Source: Nelumbo lutea (lineage: Eukaryota; Streptophyta; Magnoliopsida; Proteales; Nelumbonaceae). Taken from it: a stretch of DNA of 64,000 nucleotides. Shown here one piece after another: positions 12,701 through 24,250 of the stretch (position 1 is the first letter of the stretch; each line of letters begins with the position of its first letter). Made by a program: the position numbers and the translations under genes. Location: positions 56,818,422-56,882,421 of the forward strand of contig JAKGHH010000004.1 in NCBI GenBank assembly GCA_022828595.1. The letters run 5' to 3'. Below the pieces are notes generated by a model. That model saw nothing but the letters and a program-made list of their open reading frames with translations, made no database searches and had not been told where the DNA came from.

Positions 12701-13569
12701 GCATGAGTTGAAGCCCTAGAGTCAACACACCAGGACACAGAAGTAACTAACATATTAGTTTCTATGACACAAGTTTCGATGTTACCTTTCTTAGATTCCA
12801 AGTAGGCAGGACAATTCCTCTTCCAATGGCCAGTCTGTTTGCAGAAGTGACAGACATCTGATGCCTTGTTCTTCTGCTTCTTGGGTTTGGCAGCTTTCTT
12901 CTGGGGGCTTCTTTGCCTTTCTCTTTTTCTTGCCCGATCAGTTAACTTCACAAGCATAACCACAGGCTCATCCTTCTTTAAAAGATCCTCGGCCCTCTGC
13001 AACATATTGCTGAGTTCCTGGACGCTGACATTCAGCTTATTCATGTTGTAGTTCATAGTGAACGCATTGAAGGAAGAGGGCAAAGAATTCAGGATGGCAT
13101 CCACTTGCGTGCCAAGATCTAGCCCGGATCCAAGAGCTTCAAGTTCATTAATATATCCCATCATCCGAAGACAATGGTCATGAACTTTCTGCCCTATGGA
13201 CATCTACGCGGTCATGAACAATTTCAAGACCTTCTGTTGAGTAGAACGGTTCTGCTCTTCATACATTGTTCTTAGACTGTCCAATATGTCCTTGGCTAGT
13301 TCGATCTGATCAAACTGCCTCTGTATTGAGTTGTCTAATGAGGCAATGACAAAGCAGGGGGCTAGGGAGTTCTTATCCTCCCAATCTTGGTAGTCCCTCC
13401 TACGGGCCTCAGAAGCCCTATCACCCGGACGTTCCAGGGCAGGATTTTTCACCACCTTATCTAACTTTTCAGAAGTTAGGACCAGCAAAAGATTTCTGTA
13501 CCAGTTGGCATAGTTTGGGCCCTTAAGCTTGTTACCATCTAGAAGCTTTGCAAATTGAGTGTTTGCCAT
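9724..13569 (-). pseudogene. Copia element A gag-pol, nearly full length
   Basis: This is a copia polyprotein read from ATG 13569 (MANTQFAKLLDG) to the stop at 9724. In order it shows gag; the zinc knuckle CHFCKQTGHWKRNC near 12845; the protease site as WCVDSRAS in place of DSGAS; the GAG-preintegrase zinc finger (HYRLGH...CEPC); the integrase D-D-E triad (HTDVCGP, RSDRGGEY, GVSERRN); the RT catalytic FLVLYVDDILL; and RNase H (LLCDNNGAIAQAKEPRAHS). Damage is limited: a TAG at 13204-13206 in gag (CAG in B), a frameshift with a small deletion just after the protease (about 12680), a TAA replacing a Trp codon at 10296, and a decayed stretch at 10080-10290. The uninterrupted 810-codon integrase-RT segment is the best preserved coding copy in the block. 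Confidence 0.9.
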
Positions 13570-14952
13570 TTTCTGATAAAACAGCAAAAACGTTAGTCCA
13601 CAACCTTAGTTTGATTCATGTTACCTACATAGATATGGCTTTTAATCTATGTTCCATTCCCATTTATTCATCTCTGAGATTTTCCCTCCCTTCGATGGAA
13701 TGTCTTTGGAAATGTGGGAAATCACATAGGGTGCGTGAAGCCAACTGTTTCAGCTGCATATCCCCACCACCTTTCTGTAACGGATCATATCCACTCATCA
13801 GATGAGTTTCCCTTAGGCCTCTATCAGACAAGGTTCAGAGCCATTTTCAGGTAAACCTTTTTGTCCAGTGGGTGCACACCCATCATATTCAGGTTACGAC
13901 TAGGTGCCGTGAGAGAGTTCCCATTTTCTGGTGAAGCCCCTCCCACATCGGTCTATGACGCCCCTATCATCTAATGAAACTCTCTAACAGATCCAACAGC
14001 AAATGGATAGCCCAATTTTATGGTGCATTTCCTCATTACTGATGGACCCATCATTGGGCTAATGACGGAAGGCCTTTAGAGAGTCCATCAAATGGATCTC
14101 CCTATCACACACACTCATATTTGCTTGGAGGGAACAAAATTACGCCCTAGTTCTAATTTAGGTCAAACCAAAGTGGCTCCCACTGGCTTTCATAAAGCCA
14201 GATTTCTGGTGGGCCTCAATCGGCTAGGGGTTCCGTATGCATCCCTTTTCAAGGTTGTGGGGCCCACCAAGTAGAGAGGGGTCATCCAATGACCTTAAGG
14301 GACACCATGGCAATGATGTGCATTCAGCCATGGTGTGCGCAAGAGCCACTAACAAGTTAACATGGGCCAAGTGCTTATGGCCCATGGTCGCAGCACATCA
14401 TACATCCAAACATCACATGTAAAGGAAGAATTGAAATCAATTAACTGTTGTAAAGCCCATCGATTGGCCCATTTAAAACTTAAAGCATTAACAATTAATG
14501 TTTACTAGGTGTATGGGCTGAATTGCAGTTAGCAGTTTGGCCCATACAGCTTTTCTCACAACAATGGGCTTTTGCAGTTTTAACCCTTTAAAACTTGGCT
14601 TTATAGGTGGGCTGAATTCATCCCTGTAATTGAACATCAGATTTGGAATAATCAGTGTGAGAAATATGGACTGAAAAAGATCCCCCTTCGAATCTCAGAT
14701 TCGGTCCAAACAATTTTGGTCCAATCTAGTCCGAAAAGGTCCAAAACTGATTTTCAATTCAAGAATTAATTCAAGAGAGATCTGAAATTAATAATTTTTT
14801 ATTTTAGACAATCACAAATCAAAAATATGGACTGTTCGTACCACCTGCAAAACAGAGGTTAATCACAAAAGTTACAGCTTCATAAACTGTAAATCGCAGT
14901 ATGCGATTTCTCCATCTGCAAATCTCCAGCGCCGCCATCTTCTTCCTTCTTC
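13570..14952 (-). other. Copia element A leader, truncated before its 5' LTR
   Basis: This is an untranslated leader homologous to bases 298-1690 of the D leader. It ends at the GCCGCCATCTTCTTCC stretch, about 400 bases short of where a primer binding site and 5' LTR should be, and joins reverse transcriptase sequence of B. I see no coding sequence in it. Confidence 0.75.
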
Positions 14953-17319
14953 TTACCATCGGGGCCCTTCTTCCTCTTATAAATCCATTTGCAAGCAATT
15001 GCTTTTACCCCAGGGGGTGGATATACCAGAGTGCAGGCTCCATTAATTTCCATTGAGTCCATCTCAGCTCTCATGGCATCTACCCACTTCAAGGAATCTA
15101 TGTCCAACATAGCTTCCGTATAAGTCACGGGATCCTCCTCACTAGTTATAGCTTCCACCAAGTAACTATCCTGGTCATATCCAAAATGAACTGGAGGCCT
15201 GGAAACCCGGGTAGATCTTCTAGGTTGGTCATTAACAAGAGCTTGTGGGACACCTCCCACTACCCCTGAGCTCTCTTCATCAAGAACAACTTCTTGACGA
15301 TGATTGTTCAGGATGTAATCATCTTCCAAGAAATGGTCATTTCGACTACAAAACACCTTCTGTTTTCCTAGGTCGTAGAATAAGTAATCCACAGAGCCTT
15401 TGGGATAGCCTATGAATAGGCAATGGCTGGTCTTGGATTCCAATTTGTCCACACTCGTTCTTTTAACATGTGCCGGACAACCCCAAATCTTCAAGTGTCT
15501 TACACTTGGTTTCTTGCTAGTCCAAAGCTCATATGGAGTCTTTGGAATTGATTTGGTTTGAACCCGGTTCAGCATGTATATCACAATCTCAAATGCATAA
15601 CCCCAAAAGGATGTGGTTAACTCTGAGTGTACGAGGAGTGATCGGACCATATCCAATAAAGTTTGGTTCCTCCTCTCTGACACACCATTTAGAGAGATAC
15701 TATCCACCTCGATCCGATCAAAGGGTCTTAATTTCTCTCCCTAACTGCTTCTCGACCACTTGTCTGAACTTTCTAAACTTTTCAAATGATTCAGACTTGT
15801 GTCTCATAGGTACACGTAACCATACCATGAGTAATCATCGATAAATGTTATAAAATAAACATGCTGGTTACGTGTCCTAACACTCATGGGACCACATACA
15901 TCAGTATGTATAAGGTCAAACATAGTTGTACATCTCTCAGGCTTACCGTTAAATGGCCATTTCGTCATCTTACCCTGAAGGCAAGGTTCACAAATTAGAA
16001 GATCTTCTACAGTTAGAAAATCCAAATGACCATCCTTTAGCAACCTTGTGATATGATCTAGGTTGATGTGGCCAAGTCGGTAATGCCACAGGCATGTGGG
16101 ATTAACTGTATCATGGGTTCTTTTCTTGGGGATATCATCCGATGTAGTTTCGGTTATGTTAGTTTCCAGAGAAGGATGGAGAACACAAAGTCCATTCTCA
16201 AGTACTCTGTATGCGAGGAATTTGTTATTTCTTTTGATAGTAATCACAGTTTTGAAACAAAAATCAAATTTCTTCTCAATTTTTGTATATAAAGACAATC
16301 TTTCAGTACAATGATTCCTTCTCTGAAAATTAACTCTACAGTTCCTATGGTTGTAGTTGCAACACTTGCAGAAGTCCCCAAATAAAGAGTCACCTCTCTG
16401 TCACTCAGTCTTCTGCTTGTCCTGAACCGCTGCAGTGAGTTACATGAGTCAAAGCCCTGGAATCAATACACCAGGAAGCAGAAGTTACCAACAAATTGGT
16501 TTCTATGACAAAGGATTCAAAATTACCTTGTTTCTTGGACTCCAGGTACTGAGGACAGTTCCTCTTCCAGTGGCCAGCCTACTTGCAGAAGTGACAAGCA
16601 TCTGATGCTTTATCCTTCCTTTGCATTTTGGACTTAGTAGCTTTCTTCTGAGGCCTTTTCTTTGCCTTCCCATTTATCTTGCCTGATTTTTCGGCTTCAA
16701 CAAGCATGGCAATGGGCTCATCCTTCTTGATCAGTTCATCGGCCCTCTACAACATATTGATGAGTTCTTGGATGCTAACATTTAGCTTATTCATGTTGTA
16801 GTTCATGATGAAATGATTGAAAGAAGGAGGCAAAGAGTTTAGAATGGCGTCAACCTGGGTGACATGATCAAGTCCTGATCCAAGAGCCACAAGTTCATTG
16901 ATGTATCCCATCCTCTTAAGACAATGGTCATGAACTTGTTGGTTTTTGGACATCTGCGTGGTCATGAACCGCTTCACGACCTTTTGTCGAGTAGAACAAT
17001 TATGTTCTTCATACATCATCCTCAAACTGTCCAGGATATCCTTGGACAATTCGATTTGATCGAACTGTCGTTGTATCGGATTGTCTAAGGATGTTATGAT
17101 GTAGCAGCGGGCAAGGGAATTTTTCTCTTCCCATTCATGTTAGTCCCTCCTATGGGCCTCAAAAACCCTAGCTCCTGGACGTTTTGGGGCAGGGTTTTTA
17201 GCTACTTTGTCCAACTTTTCAGATGTCAGGACCAGCATAAGGTTATGGTACCAGTCAACGTAGTTTATGCCCTTAACTTTGTTGTCATTCAACAATTGTG
17301 TGATATGTCCGTTTGCCAT
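14953..17319 (-). pseudogene. Copia element B, gag to RT (5' part)
   Basis: This runs from ATG 17319 (MANGHITQLLNDNK) through gag, a zinc knuckle (CHFCK.AGHWKRNC near 16570), the protease site WCIDSRA, the preintegrase finger (HYRLGHINLD...CEPC), the integrase and the start of RT (KAIACKWIYKRKKGPDGK), where it is cut at 14953. Stops occur in gag (near 17140 and 16746) and around 16400-16440, and part of the integrase core is deleted near 15700. It is more decayed than A, as expected for the older host element. It continues at 7746 on the other side of A. Confidence 0.85.
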
Positions 17320-17588
17320 TTCTGATAAAAAGAAAATATTAGTCAATAACCTTATTTGATTCATGTTATCTACATAGATATGGCTTTTAATCTATATTCC
17401 ATTTCCATTTATTCATCTCCGAGATTTCCCTCCAATCTTAGTGACAGAAACTACAAATTATGTCTCTGGAAATGTGGAAAATCACACAAGGTGCATGGAG
17501 CCAACTGTTTCAGCTACATAACTCCACCACCTTTCTATGAAGGATCATATCTACTCATCTTATGAGCTTTCCCTTTGGCCTCTGTCAG
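17320..17588 (-). other. Copia element B leader remnant
   Basis: These are about 270 bases of the family's untranslated leader, next to the B gag. It ends abruptly at 17588, where plus-oriented LTR sequence of H begins with a TA-rich tract. The remaining leader, primer site and 5' LTR of B are missing. Confidence 0.65.
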
Positions 17589-18216
17589 TATATATATGTA
17601 TGTATATAAAGATATACATACATATATATATTATGGTTTCAAAAGGTTTTAATTCCCGGGATCCATGTGAGTAGAAAGTGCAACACTATACCTTGTAGCC
17701 GAGGGAGAGGTCTGCTCTTGTCGGGCAGTGTTTGATCATTATGGGCTGAGAGGTTAAATGTAGGACCATTTAGGGATAATTAACTTGATGGGCTAATCTC
17801 ACATCTGCCTACAGTCCTTGGGCTTTCATATGATGGTTGGGCCCAAGCACCATTTAGTGTAAATGTTGGGCCCATTAAGAGCCCATATTGACGGACTCAG
17901 GTGTTCACTGTATTCTGCAGTGAATTCGGCCAGGCCTTGTAACAAAGGCTAGGCTAAACCCATGTGGCTTATGTGGAGATCAATGATAGGGTCCCATGCC
18001 ATAGAAAGGGAGCCAAGCTAACTAGCATTAAAAGGAAGTGTGCCTGAAAACTTAATGGGCCTAAAGCCCATTTCAAACTAGGTTAATTAGATTAATTAAA
18101 TAGGTGGTGAATTTGGGTATGCATTAGCAAATAAGGATAAGAGGAGAACTCTTATCCACTTAAAGAGTCTAGATCCAAATAAAGATTTGGATTAAGAAAC
18201 TTCTAATTGGATTAGG
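17589..18216 (+). mobile_element. Copia LTR H, left part (interrupted by gypsy G)
   Basis: This is plus-oriented LTR sequence of the same copia family, starting inside the LTR at the TA-rich tract, so roughly the first 600 bases are lost. It is interrupted after ...TTGGATTAGG at 18216 by element G and resumes at 28411 with the duplicated TTAGG. No internal region of H is present, so it is an LTR remnant. Confidence 0.75.
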
Positions 18217-18833
18217 TGATGCGTATTTTCTTACACTAGCAAGTGCACTAGCCGCACAAGTAATAGAGTGATGAATAGAGTATTGCTCCCATGAGGACTT
18301 ATGTAGCAACTACTAGTGGTACATCAGCCAACACTTATTTGATTAGCCAAAACTTGAATCTAATTCAAATTTGAAATCCTAACTACAAAACTAATTCTAA
18401 CAAATTTAATCAAACACCTTGCAAGCAAATTGAGAAGACAAGCTAACTATGCATAAAATTGATTCAACAATTAGATCTCTAGGTCATTTGATTATATTAC
18501 AATTCAGCATTGGTTTGGTGAAACCCCAAGGCAATGAACAGCCTCTCTCAAGCGCATGTTCATTCTATGCATGAGTGATGGTTCTTCTATATCTAGCAAG
18601 AATCTAATCCCCTTGCATGCATTAAGATCTAGAAATTCTAGGGCATCATTTCAAATTTGAATGATCACCAACCGAATTGTGCAAGTTATCTTTAACATTG
18701 CACTCAATTCGGTTCTTGATTAGTAGATTTGAAATCTTAGAGTCTTTCTCAAGCACTCTAGGATTTCCAAGGAACTAATCGGCCAAACTGAGTTAAAGTT
18801 ACCTGAATTCTCTCTCAAGCAATTCAAAAATTA

Positions 18834-19004
18834 CAATTTCATGATCTGAAGTTGCATATCTGAGATTACAAAATAGCAATTCAGACCTTACAAGTTCATG
18901 ATCTGAAATTACAGATCTGAGATTACAAAATAGCAGTTTAGATATCACAATTGCAAGAACTGAAATTTTAGATCTAAGATTACAAGATAGCAGCTCGGCT
19001 AACA
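18834..19004. repeat. 57-bp tandem repeat, three copies, in gypsy G LTR
   Basis: There are three consecutive 57-bp units, at 18834, 18891 and 18948. Each contains a form of CATGATCTGAA, then TCTGAGATTACAAAATAGCA. The first two are the closest and the third is more diverged. Confidence 0.85.
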
Positions 19005-19439
19005 GTTCTACAATTGAATTTACATGAAACATCAATTAATTACAGCAAGAAAGATTAAATTAATGAAGAAAATAAACATGACAGCCCTATCTAAATTCGA
19101 TTACCACTTGTGCAGAAATCAAGGAAGAAGACAACCTAGATTGATTTCCTTCAATGACTTCTTCTCCAAATTCGAAATCAACTTCTTCTTCTCTTGAATA
19201 TTCTTGAATCTTCTCCTCTCTTGTGTCTATCTTTCTCTTCCCCAAAAGGAATTCGGCCAAAAGGTTTTTGACCCCTTTTCCTTTATCTCTCTTCTCCTTT
19301 TATAGCCTTCTCCTCACCCCCTTTCTCTCATTTAGAAAGTTCTCCCATCTAGAAAGTTTGGACCTTTATCCTCTCTTGAACCTTCTAGAAATTGCTGCCC
19401 TTAGCTCTCTTGAACTTTTTAGAAGTTGTCGCCCCTAGC

Positions 19440-20774
19440 TGTTGGATAGTTTTGCATGTCCTTAGCTTCAATCAGAATGATGTACTTTATGAGTTTATTG
19501 TAAATGAATAAAAGTGCATATTTGATTCATGTTCCCTTGGTATGTTTCTATGTAATACCTTTAAACTGGACACTTAATGAGACTCGTGTTAGTTTAGAAT
19601 GCTCACAGGCAGTGGGTCAGTCTGGGGAGACCTATCCTGATAAAACTGACACTATTGTGCCACCAAGTCGGTTGGGGTGGCCTATCTCAGCTGCTAGGGT
19701 GAGACCCTAGACACATACAGTATAGGATTAATTGAATCTTTGAACTAGAACAGATTTCCAGTATTACCCTGGACCTTGGAGATTAATGGGCAAAACTGGA
19801 AAGTTACACCCGACACCTAGACTCGATTATGATACTACACTAGGTGTCAGATTGGACTATCTTTGATGTACCAATCAGTGAGATCCTTAGCGGGGGTCAA
19901 AACCTGGGTATGTTGGGACAGTCTGAGAATTCATCTGAGTGGGTGATCATAGTGACAGAATTAGCCCCTTTGTCGGACAAAGGTAATGATCGGCAGATAG
20001 GATAGAGTCTTAACCCTATCCACTTAGGGAGTCTAGATCTGAATATGATTCAGATCTAGAAACCTCCTAATGAGTTTAGGAGAAGGTTGATCTAATCTGC
20101 AAATAAGATAAGGGTTTATCCTTATCACCTAAAGAGAGGTCTGATCCAAATATGATTTGGATCAGCAGCTCCTAATTGGATTAGGGGCTGATCTTTTAGG
20201 TTTACCAAAGTAGGAAGGGGCGGCAGCCTTTAGATGAATCATATAATTAGATCCTCTTCAGAGCTGAAACCACAGAAGAAAGATTTTTGCAATCCCTGCA
20301 AAGATCTTTCTTGCCGCCTCCTTCCTGCAGCTGCCAGACATCCAGTTCGATCTCCAATTGTGAGAGAAGTCAAAATTGGATCTTGACATCAGTTCTTTGA
20401 GAAAGAATTGATAGGAAGTTGTGCTTACATGCCATCCTGCTGTTTTTTGTGAAGGACAGAATTCTTGAAGAAGAATACTGTTGATTCTGCTCCATCCTAC
20501 ACTGCGCCATCTTCAGTGGGAGCAGTCTTTGGATCCTTCCTTGGGCGTGAACACTTTCATTGGGAGATACTTTTTCTCCATATCAGGTATAATCCTCTCC
20601 TACTCCTTTTGGTTCAGATCTAGTTCAGTTTATGGTTCAAGATTGATCCTTCAAAATATGATTTTCTAAATAGGGAATGCGATTCCCAGTTGAAAGGTAG
20701 AGAAAATTTTTTGAAATTCGCCCCTTTGTTCCGCAAGATTTGGGCGTCCATATGATGGATCTCTCATTCCTTCA
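19440..20774 (+). mobile_element. Solo copia LTR, plus orientation, TSD CTAGC
   Basis: This is an LTR with ends TGTTGGATAG...CCTTCA, flanked by a perfect target duplication CTAGC (19435-19439 and 20775-20779). It has no internal region, primer site or coding sequence. It is homologous to the H and F LTRs but shorter (1335 bp), with a gap near 20002. Solo LTRs form when the two LTRs of one element recombine and delete the interior. Confidence 0.9.
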
Positions 20775-20810
20775 CTAGCCTCTCTTGAAACTTCTAGAAG
20801 TTGTTGGTGT

Positions 20811-22771
20811 TGAAGGGATAGGAAATCTATCGCATGGACGCCCAAAGATTGTGGAATAAGGGGGTGAATTTTGAAAATTTTTCTTTCCTTTCAACTGGGA
20901 ATCGAATTCCCTATTTAGAAAATCATATTTTCAATGATCATTCTTGAACCATAAACTGAACTAGATCTGAACCAAAAGGAGTAGGGAGAGATAATACCTG
21001 ATACAGAGAAATAATATCTCTCAATGGAGGTGTTCACGCCTAAGGTAGGATCCAAAATCTGCTCCCACTGAAGATGGCACAGTGCAGGGTGGAGCAGAAT
21101 CAGCAGTGTTCTTCCAAAAGAACTTGATCCTTCTCAAGAATCACCTGGACGGCTTATGAATACAACTCCTACCAATCTTTTCTCCAAAAGATTGGAATCA
21201 AGATCCAATCTTGATTTCTCCCAAGGAATGGAAATTGAACTACTGTAGGCGGCAGCTGCAGGAAGGAGGCGGCTAGAGAGTATTCGCAGGGTGCAGAATT
21301 CTCTCTTCTGTGATCTCAGCTCTGAAGACAAGACTGTTGCTGGTGATTGTGTTGGATGTCTAAAGGCTACCGCCCCCTCTTCCTTTTATAGACTTAAAGG
21401 GATCAGCTCCTAATCCCATTAGGAGTTGCTAACCCAAATCATATCTGGATTAGAAGTCCCTTTAAGATAAGGGATAATCCTTATCTTATCTGCAGATTAG
21501 ATCAACCAGCTCTTAATCTAATTAGGAAGTTTCCAAATCTAAATCTCATTTAGATCTTGGACTCTCTGAGTGGATAGGGTGTGAGCCCAATCCTATCAGC
21601 TGATCTTATCTCAGAATTCGCCCCTTAAAGACTAATAAGATTAGCCCAGTTCGAAATGGGCTTAAGGCCCATTTAGGGTTATGTATTCATTTAGCCTTCC
21701 AAACTGCTGCCCAATTGGGCTTCCTTGTATGGCGTGGGACCCAAACATTGATCTACACATCAGCCACATGAGTTCAGCCCAGCCTATATTACAAGGCCTG
21801 GCCGAATACACTATTATGGACAGTGCACTCCCTGAAACCCATCAGATGGGCTCTATGGGCCCAACACTTACCCTAAGTGGTCCCTGGGCCAAGCCACCTT
21901 GTAACACCTAGGGACTATGGGCAGATGCAAGATTAGCCCATCAGGTATTATCCTCAATGGTCTTACACTTAACCTCTCAGCCCATAATGATCATACACTG
22001 CCCGACAAGAGAGGACCTCTCCCTCGGCTGCAAGGAACAGTGTTGCACTCTCTCAAGTATGGATCCCGGGAATTAAAACCTATTTGCAAACATTTCAAAA
22101 CCATAATATATATACTTTTGTATCTCATATAAAATATAAAATATATTTTGCAAAACAAATCTCAACGATTGAAATCGGCTGTCAGCAGTCTTGGTTTCCA
22201 TCAGTGAGAGTGCACCCCCTATCATTACCTTTGTCTAACAAAGGGGCTGATCCTGTCACTATGATCACCCACTCAGATGAATTCTCAGACTGTCCCAACA
22301 TACCCAGGTTTTGACCCCCGCTAAGGATCTCATTGATTGGTACATCAAAGACAACCCAATTCGACACCTAGTGTTGTATCATAATCAAGTCTAGGGGTCG
22401 GGTGTAACTTTCTAGTTTTGCCCATCAATCTCCAAGGTCCAGGGCAATAATGGAAATCTGATCTAGTTCAAATATTCAATTAATCCCACACTGTATGTGC
22501 CTAGGGTCTCACCCTAGCAGCTGAGACAAGCCACCCCAACCGACTTGGTGGCACCATAGTGTCAGCCTTGTCAGGATAGGTCTCCCCAGACCGACCCACT
22601 GGCTGTGAACATTCTAAACCAACACAAGTCTCATTAAGTGTCTAGTTTAAGGGTATTACACAGAAACATACCAAGGGAACATGAATCAAATATGCACTTT
22701 TATTCATTTACAATAAACTCATAAAGTACATCATTTTGATAGAAGCTAAGGGCATACAAAACTATCTAACT
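20811..22771 (-). mobile_element. Solo copia LTR, minus orientation, TSD GGTGT
   Basis: This is an LTR of 1961 bp in minus orientation, almost the length of the D and A LTRs. It is flanked by a perfect GGTGT duplication (20806-20810 and 22772-22776). The outer base at 22771 is T where family members have A, so the minus-strand terminus reads AGTTAG in place of TGTTAG. There is no internal region. It lies 36 bases from the other solo LTR. Confidence 0.9.
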
Positions 22772-23175
22772 GGTGTTAGCCTCTTTTGAATCATCTAGAA
22801 TCTACCGCCCTTAACCTCCTTTGGTTGTACTTTGGACTGCGCTTGAGCTACAAATGGGCCTCCTCCTTGCTGGGCCGAATAGGCTCCCTTGGAAGGCTGC
22901 GGCTGGGCTCTCTCTTTGGGCTCTTCTAAAGAGTGTTGCATGGGCTTTAAGGGTTGAATAGTTCTCCTTTGACCTTTCGACTAGGCCATGCTCCCAGTTG
23001 GGCTGTATCACCTCCAATTTGGCCTCCTTTAGCATGGTTTTTTTCTCTTTTTCCCTAGACTTATCCCCTTTGAAAATTTTTGAAATTAAACTCAATTGGA
23101 GTAAGAACTCACACAAACCAGCATAAAAACCATGCATAAAACCTCATAAATTATGTGTAAATTGTGCACACATCA

Positions 23176-24250
23176 AACACCCCCACACTTAAGCATTTGC
23201 TTGTCCTCAAGCAAAGACATCAGCCATAAACTAATCACCCCCCCCCTTATTCTCACCATTTACTAGATGAATTTTTACGAGGAGAATGCATTGAGTGGTC
23301 AGGAGACTTGTGTAAGTATTCTGCTCCATTCTTATGAACTACCATGCTTATCACATACATAAGAGCCAAGGAAGGGGAGAATATGAGTTTCTTCACTCCC
23401 ATTCAATATGTAGATCAGCTCCTTGATCGTCAAAATTAACCATCACTTTGAACTAGGTCTTAAATCTATAACTGCACCTTATTGAGTGTTCAACCGCATT
23501 TTGTTTTCCCCAATTTTTTGGTGTGAGTGCATTTTATGCTCCATCTCACACGGGGTATTTTCTTTTTTCTTCTTTTGGTTTGAGTGCATTTTATGCTCCA
23601 TCTCACACTCTTTTTTTTTGTTTTTTTTATTGAACCTCGTGCATTAACTGCTTAGATGTGAACTAGCTCGAATGATCATCAATTATTCAATTAAGTGCAT
23701 CCTGCACATGAAGGTAGCTAGGGCCAGTCATGCTGAAAGTCATATTCAGCTCCCTTAACCTCATGAATTGTGATAAATTTGGATCATTCATAAGAATAAA
23801 CTCAGCCACTTACCTTGATTTCCCTCGACTCAATATATTCCTTCTTAAAATTCACCTAATAAACAACAATAATCTAGGAAATTTTAGTCTATTTGGCATG
23901 TCCATGCAAGTATGTATGTGTTGAGATGAGTGAGGTGCATGACTACAGCCTAATTCCCCCACACTTAAGATGAACATTGTCCTCAATGTTCATAGTGTTA
24001 GGGAGTGAAAATGAATCCAGCAATGAGGGTAAGGGCATGAAGAGCAATATCAAATAAGGAGAGGAGTTTAGAGGACTTCCTTGAAGATCATTTTGAACTC
24101 CGCAATAGCTCCTTTGATGGGAAGCCTCTAGCTGCAGAGAATCACATAAAACTAGAGATAGAACAGTAGATTTATTCAACAACCTAAGAAATAAAAACGA
24201 AACTAAACTCAACTGAGGAGACTAAGAAAAGCAGAAAACAAACAAGAAAG
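23176..24250 (-). other. Gypsy G 3' non-coding region with two polypurine motifs
   Basis: This region lies between the integrase end and the 3' LTR and has no coding sequence. The polypurine tract at 23180-23193 (minus CTTAAGTGTGGGGG) sits next to the LTR and is the expected plus-strand primer. The same 14 bases recur at 23956-23969, each followed at the same distance by TTGTCCTCAA (plus strand). A stretch reading GAGTGCATTTTATGCTCC is also repeated at about 23525 and 23582. Confidence 0.75.

Larger units (their letters stand above)
18217..23175 (-). mobile_element. Gypsy G 3' LTR, split by two solo LTRs
   Basis: On the minus strand the LTR starts TGATGTGTGCACAA at 23175 after a polypurine tract and ends at 18217 (...AAATACGCATCA). 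Removing the two nested LTRs and their target duplications leaves about 1,653 bp. Its first 336 bases match the surviving piece of the 5' LTR (28075-28410) at roughly 90% by eye, which suggests an old insertion. Confidence 0.85.

Noticed and set aside
9724..13569. Calling element A an intact, mobile copia element
   Set aside because: It has a stop in gag, a frameshift after the protease, a stop at 10296, a degraded RNase H start, and no 5' LTR or primer site.
17589..17640. TATATGTATGTATATA palindrome as a regulatory site
   Set aside because: The same TA-rich segment exists in the F LTR; it is ordinary LTR sequence at a breakpoint.
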